Of a stretch of 64,000 nucleotides of DNA, positions 24,634-33,614 are shown in pieces (the first letter of the stretch is position 1; the number at the start of each line of letters is the position of its first letter). The notes under the pieces were generated by a model. The model was given only the letters and a program-made list of their open reading frames with translations. It did not search any database and had not been told where the DNA came from. The translations under genes and the position numbers were made by a program. This DNA comes from Pedobacter soli. GTDB lineage: Bacteria; Bacteroidota; Bacteroidia; Sphingobacteriales; Sphingobacteriaceae. The stretch spans positions 62,001-126,000 of the forward strand of contig NZ_FMZH01000010.1 in NCBI RefSeq assembly GCF_900101435.1. Direction: 5' to 3'.

Positions 24634-27627
24634 ATGATAAAAGAAATACACATCAAGCTTAAAGGCTACATCATGGCTTTTGTCCTGCTTTTTCTTGCAG
24701 CAAGCATGAGTTATGCACAAGAACTTATTAAAATTAAAGGAACTGTTACCGATGAAAAAGGAGATGTAATGGTGGGCGTTTCCGTTCGTGTAAAAGGAAA
24801 TACTACCGGTACTTCGACAGATGGTGATGGAAATTATACCTTACAGGCAGCTCCCACGGCATTACTGATTTTTTCTTATGTGGGCTTTAATAATCAAGAG
24901 GTTAGAGTAAACAGCTCTGGGACTGTAAATGTTAAGATGGCAGGCGATAAGCAGCTAGACGAAGTTGTGGTGGTGGGATATGGTACCGCCAGGAAAAAAG
25001 ATTTAACCGGAGGTTTGGCCGTAGTTGGAAAAGATCAAATAAACATGGTTTCTACCCCTAACTTAATGGATCGTTTGGTTGGGCAGGTTGCGGGTTTTAA
25101 CATTACCACAGGCAATGCTGCTCCTGGCCAGGACCAAAGCTTGCTTATTCGTGGAGAAAATTCCCTATCCGCCAATAACTCGCCTTTAATTGTTTTAGAT
25201 GGAATTCCATATAGCGGTTCACTGGTTGACCTGGATCCCAATAACATCGAAAACCTAACCATTTTGAAAGATGCCTCAGCGGTTGCTATTTATGGCTCAC
25301 GTGGCTCAAACGGGGTAATTCTCATTCAAACTAAAAGAGGGATGTTGGGAAAAGCACAGGTTGCATACAAAGGCCAGATTGGCTTTGCAGAGCCTATGCA
25401 GCGTATCGATGTAATGGGGCCTAATGAGTTTATCAAATTTAAACAAGATATTGGTCGTTTGAGATTAGGGTATACAGGTGAGCAGCTCGATCCAATAGCG
25501 GGGAATATCATCAGTGTTACCGAACGCGAAAATTACAAAAATGGTGTTACCAATAACTGGCAGGATTATATCTTTCAGAGAGGTATTACCATGGATCATC
25601 AGATAAGCATAAATGGGGGTACGGAGAGCACGAAATATATGGCAGCTGCATCTTCACTCCAACAAGATGGTGTGGTTTATAATTCTAAACTTTCCAGGTT
25701 AAATATTACCGCCAATATCGATCAAACGTTCAACAATTGGTTAACCATTGGTATTGGAACACAATTCTCTCAAAGAAGTGATGGCGGGGTAACACCCAAT
25801 ATCGAACATGCCATTAAGCAGAGCCCGTACGGGAAATATAAAGATGCGGCTGGTTATTATGTTCCGGAGCCAATGGAATATTCGCTTATCGTAAACCCAA
25901 TGCGTAACGTAAACGCCGATCAGGATCGAATTAACCGCAATTTCTTCCTTACCGGATATGCAGATATTAAGCTGCCACTTAAAGGCCTGTCGCTAAGATC
26001 TAATTTCGGTTATAACTACAGAAGTAGCTTTACCGGCACATATTATAGTCGCGATACTTTTGATGGCAGAGAGCAGGCAGGTTTAGTAGGTGGAAAAGCC
26101 AGCATCAATAATGGACATTATAATGATTATACCTGGGAAAATGTGCTTAAATACGAAAAAACAATTAGCAATCATCGTTTTGATGCCACAGGATTATTCA
26201 GCATGCAGCAAACCAAAAGTGTTGGTGCATCTCAAAGTGGTGAGGGATTTGTGACCGATAATACCAGCTACAATATGATGAGTACTGCTGCCCGTAACCT
26301 TTCCATGTCTTCGAGTTTATCAGAAACAGCACTTTTGTCTTATATGGGGCGTTTTAATTATTCTTATAAGGGGAAATATATCGCTACCATTACTGGCAGG
26401 TCGGATGGAGCCTCAGTGTTTGGAGAAAATAACAAATATGCTTTTTTTCCATCAGCAGCTGTGGCCTGGAATATTGGTGAAGAAAATTTCCTAAAAGATA
26501 ATTTAAAATGGATTGATTTACTGAAACTTAGGGTTTCGTATGGTGCGAACGGTAACCAGGCCATTACCGCTTACCGCACGCTCGATCGCCTTTATTCAAA
26601 TGTAAAATATATTTGGGGCGATGGAGGAACAGCAGTTAATACAGCCTATTTGGCAGGCGATGGTATTGGCAATCCAAACCTGAAATGGGAAACCACTTAC
26701 ACCAAAAATATTGGAATTGATTTTCAATTATTTAAAAATCGGTTAAATGGATCAATAGATGCATACTTATCTAAAACCAAAGATCTGTTGATGATTCGTA
26801 CAGTGCCCATTATGAATGGCTATAACCGAATTTGGGATAACATTGGGCAAACCCAAAATAAAGGTTTTGAGGTAACCGTAAATTCGATCAATGTAGACTC
26901 AAAAAACTTTAAATGGAACTCTACCGCGGTGTTTTCTTTAGATCGTGATAAGATTGTTGAATTGAGAGGAGATGGGTTGGATGACGTAAACAACAATTGG
27001 TTTATCGGAAAACCATTAAGGGTTTTTTATGACTACAACATGATTGGTATCTGGCAAAAAGGAGAAAACTATACCGGACAATCTGGAGCAGCCGCAGGGG
27101 CGGCAAAGCTGGAGGATGTTGATGGAAACGGCCTGATCGATTCTAAAGATAGAAAAGTAATCGGCTCGAAAATGCCAAGATATACCGCATCATTAAGCAA
27201 CAGGCTTAGCTATAAAAATTTCTATATGTCGGCCTTGTTAACCGGAGTATTTGGCGTTTGGCGCGATGATAACATGGCCAATATTGGCTCATGGACCTTT
27301 GGTATTACCAACTACGTTCATGGCGCAGATTACTGGACACCTGAAAATCCTGATGCCACAATCGTTTCTCCAGGATACACCAATAGTTTCGGGCATGGCT
27401 ACTATAAAAAGGTTTCTTTCGTACAGGTAAAGAATATTACCCTTGGCTATAGAATCGGGCAACAACTCGCTAAAAAAATTGGCGTAAGCGGCATTGATGT
27501 AAACGTTAGTGTAAACAATTTGGATACGTTCTCCAATATCAGACAGGTACTTAATTACGACAATACCTGGATGGCATCTTACCCAACTGCCCGTTCTTAT
27601 ATGTTCGGTTTAAACGTAAACTTCTAA
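24634..27627 (+). CDS. SusC/RagA-family TonB-dependent transporter (module A)
   Basis: A 997-residue protein with signal segment LKGYIMAFVLLFLAASMSYA. The carboxypeptidase-regulatory-like domain is IKGTVTDEKGDVMVGVSVRV with STDGDGNYTL. The TonB-box/plug junction is LDEVVVVGYGTARKKDLTGG, and the plug has LKDASAVAIYGSRGSNGVIL. The barrel ends in YMFGLNVNF, with a terminal aromatic. It imports the oligosaccharide bound by the SusD homologue starting 14 nt later. No LacI-type palindrome precedes it, unlike the module B operons, so it is probably under the hybrid regulator encoded at 33615. Confidence 0.93.
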   Translation: MIKEIHIKLKGYIMAFVLLFLAASMSYAQELIKIKGTVTDEKGDVMVGVSVRVKGNTTGTSTDGDGNYTLQAAPTALLIFSYVGFNNQEVRVNSSGTVNVKMAGDKQLDEVVVVGYGTARKKDLTGGLAVVGKDQINMVSTPNLMDRLVGQVAGFNITTGNAAPGQDQSLLIRGENSLSANNSPLIVLDGIPYSGSLVDLDPNNIENLTILKDASAVAIYGSRGSNGVILIQTKRGMLGKAQVAYKGQIGFAEPMQRIDVMGPNEFIKFKQDIGRLRLGYTGEQLDPIAGNIISVTERENYKNGVTNNWQDYIFQRGITMDHQISINGGTESTKYMAAASSLQQDGVVYNSKLSRLNITANIDQTFNNWLTIGIGTQFSQRSDGGVTPNIEHAIKQSPYGKYKDAAGYYVPEPMEYSLIVNPMRNVNADQDRINRNFFLTGYADIKLPLKGLSLRSNFGYNYRSSFTGTYYSRDTFDGREQAGLVGGKASINNGHYNDYTWENVLKYEKTISNHRFDATGLFSMQQTKSVGASQSGEGFVTDNTSYNMMSTAARNLSMSSSLSETALLSYMGRFNYSYKGKYIATITGRSDGASVFGENNKYAFFPSAAVAWNIGEENFLKDNLKWIDLLKLRVSYGANGNQAITAYRTLDRLYSNVKYIWGDGGTAVNTAYLAGDGIGNPNLKWETTYTKNIGIDFQLFKNRLNGSIDAYLSKTKDLLMIRTVPIMNGYNRIWDNIGQTQNKGFEVTVNSINVDSKNFKWNSTAVFSLDRDKIVELRGDGLDDVNNNWFIGKPLRVFYDYNMIGIWQKGENYTGQSGAAAGAAKLEDVDGNGLIDSKDRKVIGSKMPRYTASLSNRLSYKNFYMSALLTGVFGVWRDDNMANIGSWTFGITNYVHGADYWTPENPDATIVSPGYTNSFGHGYYKKVSFVQVKNITLGYRIGQQLAKKIGVSGIDVNVSVNNLDTFSNIRQVLNYDNTWMASYPTARSYMFGLNVNF

Positions 27628-27641
27628 CCAAAAACGACAAG

Positions 27642-29288
27642 ATGAAAAAAATGATAAAAACGGGAGTGGTACTAATGCTTTTAATTTCAATGAGCGGCTG
27701 TAAAAAGTTTCTTGTAGAAGATTTAAAAACAGAATTGGCACCAACAAATACTTATACCAGTACCTATGGTTTTGAAGTTGGCAGTGCAGGTTTGTATGCA
27801 CTTACCCGCTCAGAATACAATACTTTTGGAGAGGGTGGCGCCTATATTCACAATGGTGCCTGTCCTTACGAGGCGCTACAGGCTGCAACCGATATTGCAG
27901 ATGTAATTAACAGCGATGCATCATTACTTCCTTTTGCCAATTTAACACTTACCTCTTCAGAGAGATTTGTAAATAGTTATTGGAACTGGGCATACAGCGT
28001 AATTTCATCAGCCAATTTAATGCTTATTTATGCCGAAAAAAATACCAATTGGGACAGCCCCACAGATAAAGAGCGTTTTCAGGCAGAGGCCCGTTTCTTT
28101 AGGGCTTATGCTTACCGTACTTTGGTCTATTTATTTGGTGATGTTCCCTATGTAGAAACCATTCTATACGATTTTAAACTCAACTTTACCCGTACGCCAA
28201 AGGCAGAGGTGCTTGGGCATATCATTGATGATTTAAAATTTGCCAGCCAATATTTGCCGGCAAACCCCGATCAGGTTAAAGATGGAAAGTTGACGAAATG
28301 GGCAGCATACCATCTTTTAAGCGAAATGTATCTGTTAAATAAAGAATATCAACCAGCAGAACAGGCGGCATTGGCGGTAATCAACAGTGGCTATTACAGT
28401 TTAATGAAAACACGCTTTGGTGTAAATAAAGATAAACCTGGAGATGTGTTTAGCGACATGTTTGTTGAAAACAACCAAAACAGGCTTAAAAATGCCAACA
28501 AAGAAAGTATTTGGGTATTACAGTTTGAATTTAATACCATAGGCGGCGGTACCAATTCTGATGATTGGACCCGTAGGGCATGGATTCCGAACTATTCTGG
28601 CATTACTGGATTTGTTTTGGCCGATAGTTTAGGCGGACGCGGTTTAGCTCAGCTCACTCCCATGAAATGGTGGATTGGTACCACTGGTACCAGTGCTACA
28701 GGAAACGTGAATGGCATCTTTGAAGGTACCGATATCCGCAACTCAAATTATAACATTAAGCGAAACTGGTACTATAATAACCCGGCTGAAACTTCCTTGT
28801 TTGGTAAAAAAGCCAATATAACAGAGCAAACCTGGTTCTCTACCAAGACCTTAAATCCGGCCATTACCAAATTTTTCTATGGTCGGGCAGAAAACTTAAG
28901 CCTTACCGGAAGTTACAAAGACCGAATGAAATTTCGCTTGGCAGAAACCTACCTGCTGCTTGCTGAGGCTTATTTAGGAGAAGGAAACACCAGCAAAGCG
29001 GCTGATGCGGTAAACGAAGTACGTAAACGTGCAGGGGCATCGGTAATCACCGCCAGCCAAATGACCATAGATTTTCTGCTTGATGAGCGCATTCGCGAAT
29101 TGGTTGGTGAAGAAACCCGTCGTTTTACCCTAATACGCACCAATAAATTAGTCGATCGGGTAAAAATGTATAACACAGCCATAAAGGATAAGATTATGGA
29201 TTTTCACACGCTTTGGCCAATTCCTCAGGCCATTATCGATGCAAACCGCGATGCTGTGTTTCCACAAAATCCGGGCTATGGGAAATAA
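27642..29288 (+). CDS. SusD/RagB-family lipoprotein (module A)
   Basis: A 548-residue protein with lipobox signal GVVLMLLISMSGC-KK. SusD landmarks: RFQAEARFFRAYAYRTLVYL with FGDVPYVE, then KFRLAETYLLLAEAYLGEG, IRELVGEETRRFTLIRTN near the C-terminus, and HTLWPIPQAIIDANRD ending in NPGYGK. It is the surface glycan-capturing partner of the preceding SusC homologue. Confidence 0.93.
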   Translation: MKKMIKTGVVLMLLISMSGCKKFLVEDLKTELAPTNTYTSTYGFEVGSAGLYALTRSEYNTFGEGGAYIHNGACPYEALQAATDIADVINSDASLLPFANLTLTSSERFVNSYWNWAYSVISSANLMLIYAEKNTNWDSPTDKERFQAEARFFRAYAYRTLVYLFGDVPYVETILYDFKLNFTRTPKAEVLGHIIDDLKFASQYLPANPDQVKDGKLTKWAAYHLLSEMYLLNKEYQPAEQAALAVINSGYYSLMKTRFGVNKDKPGDVFSDMFVENNQNRLKNANKESIWVLQFEFNTIGGGTNSDDWTRRAWIPNYSGITGFVLADSLGGRGLAQLTPMKWWIGTTGTSATGNVNGIFEGTDIRNSNYNIKRNWYYNNPAETSLFGKKANITEQTWFSTKTLNPAITKFFYGRAENLSLTGSYKDRMKFRLAETYLLLAEAYLGEGNTSKAADAVNEVRKRAGASVITASQMTIDFLLDERIRELVGEETRRFTLIRTNKLVDRVKMYNTAIKDKIMDFHTLWPIPQAIIDANRDAVFPQNPGYGK

Positions 29289-29348
29289 TAAAAATGGCTT
29301 TTTGATCTTAACCGATCAAGGTGCTGCTTACTTCAGATTAGAAACAAC

Positions 29349-30575
29349 ATGATGAAAAAAATAAAATTTTTATATAAAACATGGTCTTTACTATTTCTCC
29401 TAATTGGTTTTTCTGCCTGCAAAAAGGGAATTAACGATATTAAAAAAGTACAGGAACAATTGGAACTGAATATTTCATCGGCAAGTATTGCGCTTGATGA
29501 AAACAACCCTGCAAAGGATATTGTAACCTTTAGCTGGAAAGCAGCAAGACCACAATCTGATGATCACCTGGTTTCCTATACCACCAAACTGGATGTGGTA
29601 GGAAATAACTTCGGTTCATCTACAGCAATTATGAATTATGAGGATGATGGCACATTCAGCAGAAGTTTTACTTCAGAACAACTACAAAACTGGGCAAATC
29701 AAAAATGGGGGATACCTGCCAATAAATCTTTTACACTAGAATTCAGGGTAGTAGCCCAATGGGAAGGAGGTACTACATTTGAAGCGCCCGAGGTTAGAAC
29801 TGTCAGGGTAAATGTAACACCAATAAAAACCGTTGTATTTGATGCAGATAAAGTATTTTTAGGGGGGAGTGCCGTGCCGGGATTAAGCAAGGTTGAAATG
29901 TCTAAAACCTTGGAAAATCTCAATCAATATGCTTATTTACTTAACCTGCAACCTGGTGAACTGCAAATCCCGGTAGAATATAGCGGCGCTACCAATTACA
30001 TTGCATCTGCCGATGCCAGCACTGCCTTAAAAGATGGCACAGCTATAGGCATCAAGATGAGAGACAATGCTTTTTCATGGAAAATAGAAACTGCCGGACA
30101 ATATCGCGTGGTGGTAAATATGCAAAAGGCTACCGCTACAATTTATTCCCCTGAGCAGGCACTTACTCCAAAAGTGGTAACCTGGAATGGAGATGGAGGT
30201 GTTGCACAAACTACTACCGTAAGCGAACTGTGGATGCATGGTGCGATAAACAGTTTTGGTACGCCGGTTAAAATGGATTGTAAAGTAAGCTTAGCCGACC
30301 CACAAATTCTGGTTTATACCGGGGGTAAAGTGGGTAAAACTAAGTTTATCGTGTACGGTGGAGCCGATAATAATAAAAACCTGGCTTACGCATTTAGCTG
30401 TCCATTAACCGCTACGGGAGCATTACAGGAACTTACGCTTGTACAGGGTACTGTTGCCAGTTTATCGGGAGGCTCAACGAGTGCACAGCGCAATTCTTAT
30501 TACACCATTCCTGCAGGTACGAACACACTCATATTCGATTTGCGAAATATGACCATTCTGGCCGAAAAAAGGTAA
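29349..30575 (+). CDS. SusE/SusF-like surface glycan-binding lipoprotein
   Basis: A 408-residue protein with lipobox signal SLLFLLIGFSAC-KK near residue 25. The N-terminal SusE-type domain has ELNISSASIALDENNPAKDI and VTFSWKAA, the usual Ig-like opening, followed by two beta-rich modules with W-rich stretches (DNAFSWKIETAGQYRVVVNM; VSELWMHGAINSFGTPVKM). It most likely holds the target glycan at the cell surface. It lies 60 nt after susD in the same operon. Confidence 0.75.
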   Translation: MMKKIKFLYKTWSLLFLLIGFSACKKGINDIKKVQEQLELNISSASIALDENNPAKDIVTFSWKAARPQSDDHLVSYTTKLDVVGNNFGSSTAIMNYEDDGTFSRSFTSEQLQNWANQKWGIPANKSFTLEFRVVAQWEGGTTFEAPEVRTVRVNVTPIKTVVFDADKVFLGGSAVPGLSKVEMSKTLENLNQYAYLLNLQPGELQIPVEYSGATNYIASADASTALKDGTAIGIKMRDNAFSWKIETAGQYRVVVNMQKATATIYSPEQALTPKVVTWNGDGGVAQTTTVSELWMHGAINSFGTPVKMDCKVSLADPQILVYTGGKVGKTKFIVYGGADNNKNLAYAFSCPLTATGALQELTLVQGTVASLSGGSTSAQRNSYYTIPAGTNTLIFDLRNMTILAEKR

Positions 30576-30613
30576 AATAATTTAACACCAGTTAATTTTA
30601 AGAATTTCTCACA

Positions 30614-32176
30614 ATGAAAAAAATGAATTATAAGACATTAGCCTCTCAGACATTGATGGCAATTTTGTGTGTGATGGTTTTTGCCTGTAAAAAAAATAAT
30701 GATGAAGACACTCCTCAAGCTGAGGGCACTCTCGTGAAACCAAAATACAACAGAAGCACCGTGTTCCGCAACCCTCTAAATGGTTGGGTAATGTATGGTT
30801 CGGGCTCTGGGAATGAAACTTATTGGGATACAGAATATTATGTGCCCGATTTGGGAAAGAAAGTGAAGGCAATAGATTACGCATCAGCTTGCTACATACG
30901 CACCAGCTGGGCAACATTTAATCCGGCAGATGGAGTTTACGCCTGGAGAAATCCAAACTCTGCAATTTATAAAATGATTAAAGGCGCCGAAAGCAGGGGG
31001 GTACCCATTGCATTCCGATTTGTAGCAGACGGACAGGATCAAGGCTTGAACACCCCGCAGTTTGTAATTGATGCAGGTGCCAAATATTATATAGTAGATA
31101 GTAAATTTCCAGACCGGAAATCTCCTTATCCACAAGATCCTATTTTCCAACAATACTACGCCAAATTTATTCAGGCTCTGGCAGAAGATTTTAATGACCC
31201 AAAGCGCACGGCATTTATTGATGGTTATGGTCTTGGGAAATGGGGAGAAGGGCATGGTGTGATATATGAAGATCCATCCAAAGCAACAGTTGCCAGTACC
31301 GAAAAGTATAAAGCAGAGGTAATGGATTGGATAACTACTCTGTATACGAAGTACTTTACAAAAGTGCCTTTAATGATGACATATCATCGTTTAATTGCTG
31401 ATCCTGCCAGCGGCGGTAGTGTTAATGCTAACAGTACGCGTTTATTAGAAATGGCTATTAATAAAGGGTATAGCCTTCGGCAGGATGCATTTGGGATGAC
31501 CGATTACTATCAAAGTTGGGAAAAGAACTTTGCTAAAACCTGGAATTTTAAACGCCCGATTGTTATGGAAGGAGGTTGGATTACAAGTGGTACACACCGG
31601 TATTGGATCGATCCCAGTGGAAAATATAGAGAGGGGCATCCCGAAGATGTTCGTCAGGGGGAATTTGATTCTTCGGCAGAAGCCGCAGTTAATATGATGG
31701 ATTTTCGCGTGGGCGATATTGAAACCTGGTTTACCAAATCTTTTAACTTATGTCAACGATTCATTTCTGAAGGTGGTTATCGTTTATATCCAGATCAGGT
31801 TTACCTGCCAGAAAATGTTAACAGTGGTACTGAAACTACCATCACGCACCGTTGGCGAAATATGGGGTGGGGATATTTCCCAAATAATATTCCACAATGG
31901 AACTATAAATATAAAGTTGCCTTTGCACTTCTTGATGGTAGCAATGCCGTTAAAAAACTTTTTGTAGATAATGCCAGTGAACCGTCAACATGGCTTAAAA
32001 ATCAACCATCAACATACCAGTTAAAAGCAAATGTTAATGTTGCTGCGGGAACTTACACCTGGGCGGTGGCTATAATAGATACTACCAAAGATAATCTGCC
32101 AGGAATAAAACTTGCGGTTAATGGAGATCTTACCACAGATGGGTGGTTAAAGTTAATGAACGTAACTGTAAAATAA
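30614..32176 (+). CDS. DUF4832-like lipoprotein, putative TIM-barrel glycoside hydrolase
   Basis: A 520-residue protein with lipobox signal LMAILCVMVFAC-KK. FRNPLNGWVMYGSGSGNETY at the start of the mature part, then SACYIRTSWATFNPADGVYA and GVPIAFRFVADGQD, are the pattern of the NPxRGW / DUF4832-DUF4874 group. That group has a (beta/alpha)8 barrel plus C-terminal beta-sandwich and resembles GH42/GH5-type folds. KWGEGHG in mid-protein carries a candidate acidic residue. Enzyme activity is inferred. It closes the susCDE operon, with a terminator 18 nt downstream. Confidence 0.6.
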   Translation: MKKMNYKTLASQTLMAILCVMVFACKKNNDEDTPQAEGTLVKPKYNRSTVFRNPLNGWVMYGSGSGNETYWDTEYYVPDLGKKVKAIDYASACYIRTSWATFNPADGVYAWRNPNSAIYKMIKGAESRGVPIAFRFVADGQDQGLNTPQFVIDAGAKYYIVDSKFPDRKSPYPQDPIFQQYYAKFIQALAEDFNDPKRTAFIDGYGLGKWGEGHGVIYEDPSKATVASTEKYKAEVMDWITTLYTKYFTKVPLMMTYHRLIADPASGGSVNANSTRLLEMAINKGYSLRQDAFGMTDYYQSWEKNFAKTWNFKRPIVMEGGWITSGTHRYWIDPSGKYREGHPEDVRQGEFDSSAEAAVNMMDFRVGDIETWFTKSFNLCQRFISEGGYRLYPDQVYLPENVNSGTETTITHRWRNMGWGYFPNNIPQWNYKYKVAFALLDGSNAVKKLFVDNASEPSTWLKNQPSTYQLKANVNVAAGTYTWAVAIIDTTKDNLPGIKLAVNGDLTTDGWLKLMNVTVK

Positions 32177-32193
32177 ACGAAGCAAAATTGTTG

Positions 32194-32238
32194 AAGCTAT
32201 TGTCTGTTTGCTTACAGGCAATGGCTTTGACTTTTTTA
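32194..32238 (+). terminator. Terminator after the module A susCDE operon
   Basis: AAGCTATTGTCTGT (32194-32207) pairs with ACAGGCAATGGCTT (32214-32227) with two G-U pairs, followed by a T run at 32232-32237. The CE15 gene at 32300 therefore probably has its own promoter. Confidence 0.65.
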
Positions 32239-32299
32239 CTCAGCACACTTATTTGTCTAAAATTATAGAATAAGATAAATTGCAATTTAAATCAATGCT

Positions 32300-33523
32300 A
32301 TGGGAAAAATAACTTTGGTAACCTTTATGCTGTTGGGAAAGCTAATCTCCTTTCAAGCCCATGCTCAAATAAAAACGGATAAATTTATGGGGGAGATTGT
32401 AAATTATGATGAAACTAAGGTTCCCGCCTATACCTTACCCGGCATATTACAGAAAGCCGATGGTCAGTTGGTGAAAAACAAAAAGTCCTGGGAAGAAGAC
32501 CGAAAGCCTGAAATCATCTCCTTGTTCAAAAAAAATATTTATGGGCAGATGCCCACCACATTTGATAGCATCAAATTTGAGCTTACCCGAAAGGTTACTG
32601 ATGCTATGGATGGCCGCGCCTGTTTAAAGGAGGTAAACATTAACATCTGGAACAAAGGTAAAAATGTGGTGATCCCAATTGTGCTTTTTATCCCCAATAA
32701 AAGGGAAAAGCCAGTACCTGTTTTCTTACTCATTAATAATCGCAGTAAGCGAAATACAGATCCAAACCGCAACGTAAAAAGTACATTTTGGCCAGCAGAA
32801 ATGATTATTGATAAAGGCTATGCCATAGCTAGTTTCCATGTGGCCGATGCTGCCCCAGATAAAAAGGACTCCTATCAACATGGCGTAATTGATCAACTCT
32901 ATCCAGAACAATTGAATAGTGATGATGGAATGAAAGCCATTGGTGCCTGGACCTGGACAGCCAGCCGCGTAATGGATTATTTTGAAACCGACCAGAACCT
33001 TGATGCCCAAAAAGTAGCTATTGTGGGGCATTCAAGAGGAGGCAAAACATCTTTGTGGGCTGGAGCCTTAGATCAACGTTTTGCTTTAGTATTTAGCAGC
33101 TGTTCCGGAAATAGTGGTGCATCGCTTGCCCGAAGGCAATATGGCGAAACCATTAGCTTAATTAATAAACAATTTGGGTATTGGTTTGCTAATCGTTACA
33201 AAACATACAGTAACCGGGTTAATGAACTACCTGTTGATCAGCATATGCTGATTGCCTTAATGGCACCCAGACCAGTATATACCACTAACGCTGTAGAAGA
33301 CCGGTGGGCAGATCCGCGAGGTTCTTATTTATCGCTGACAAACGCAGTTCCGGTGTATAATTTGTATGGAAAGAAATCTGCGCTGGGCCCGGAACCGCCT
33401 GCCGTTAATTCACCAATTATTAATTCATCAATCGGGTATCACCTGCGTGAGGGCATACACGATCTAAATGTTTACGATTGGGAGAATTTTATTCGTTTCG
33501 CCGATTATCATTATAAACAATAA
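32300..33523 (+). CDS. CE15 glucuronoyl esterase-like alpha/beta hydrolase
   Basis: A 407-residue protein with signal GKLISFQAHAQ. The nucleophile elbow is GH-S245-RGGKTSLWAG, the GxSRxGK form of carbohydrate esterase family 15. SSCSGNSGASLARRQYGE follows at the expected place, and the catalytic His is in LREGIHDLNVYDWENF near the end. MAPRPVYTTNAVEDRWADPR carries the alternative acidic residue of bacterial CE15. It cleaves ester bonds between glucuronic acid residues and alcohols, as in lignin-carbohydrate links. It sits between the susCDE operon and the hybrid regulator. Confidence 0.85.
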   Translation: MGKITLVTFMLLGKLISFQAHAQIKTDKFMGEIVNYDETKVPAYTLPGILQKADGQLVKNKKSWEEDRKPEIISLFKKNIYGQMPTTFDSIKFELTRKVTDAMDGRACLKEVNINIWNKGKNVVIPIVLFIPNKREKPVPVFLLINNRSKRNTDPNRNVKSTFWPAEMIIDKGYAIASFHVADAAPDKKDSYQHGVIDQLYPEQLNSDDGMKAIGAWTWTASRVMDYFETDQNLDAQKVAIVGHSRGGKTSLWAGALDQRFALVFSSCSGNSGASLARRQYGETISLINKQFGYWFANRYKTYSNRVNELPVDQHMLIALMAPRPVYTTNAVEDRWADPRGSYLSLTNAVPVYNLYGKKSALGPEPPAVNSPIINSSIGYHLREGIHDLNVYDWENFIRFADYHYKQ

Positions 33524-33614
33524 CGTTTTTATCGACAGGTAAAACTAAAGAAAACCAATAATTATAGTAATTTCAAGCCAGGAGGCTTTAACATGCTTCT
33601 ACTCATTTAGGTTT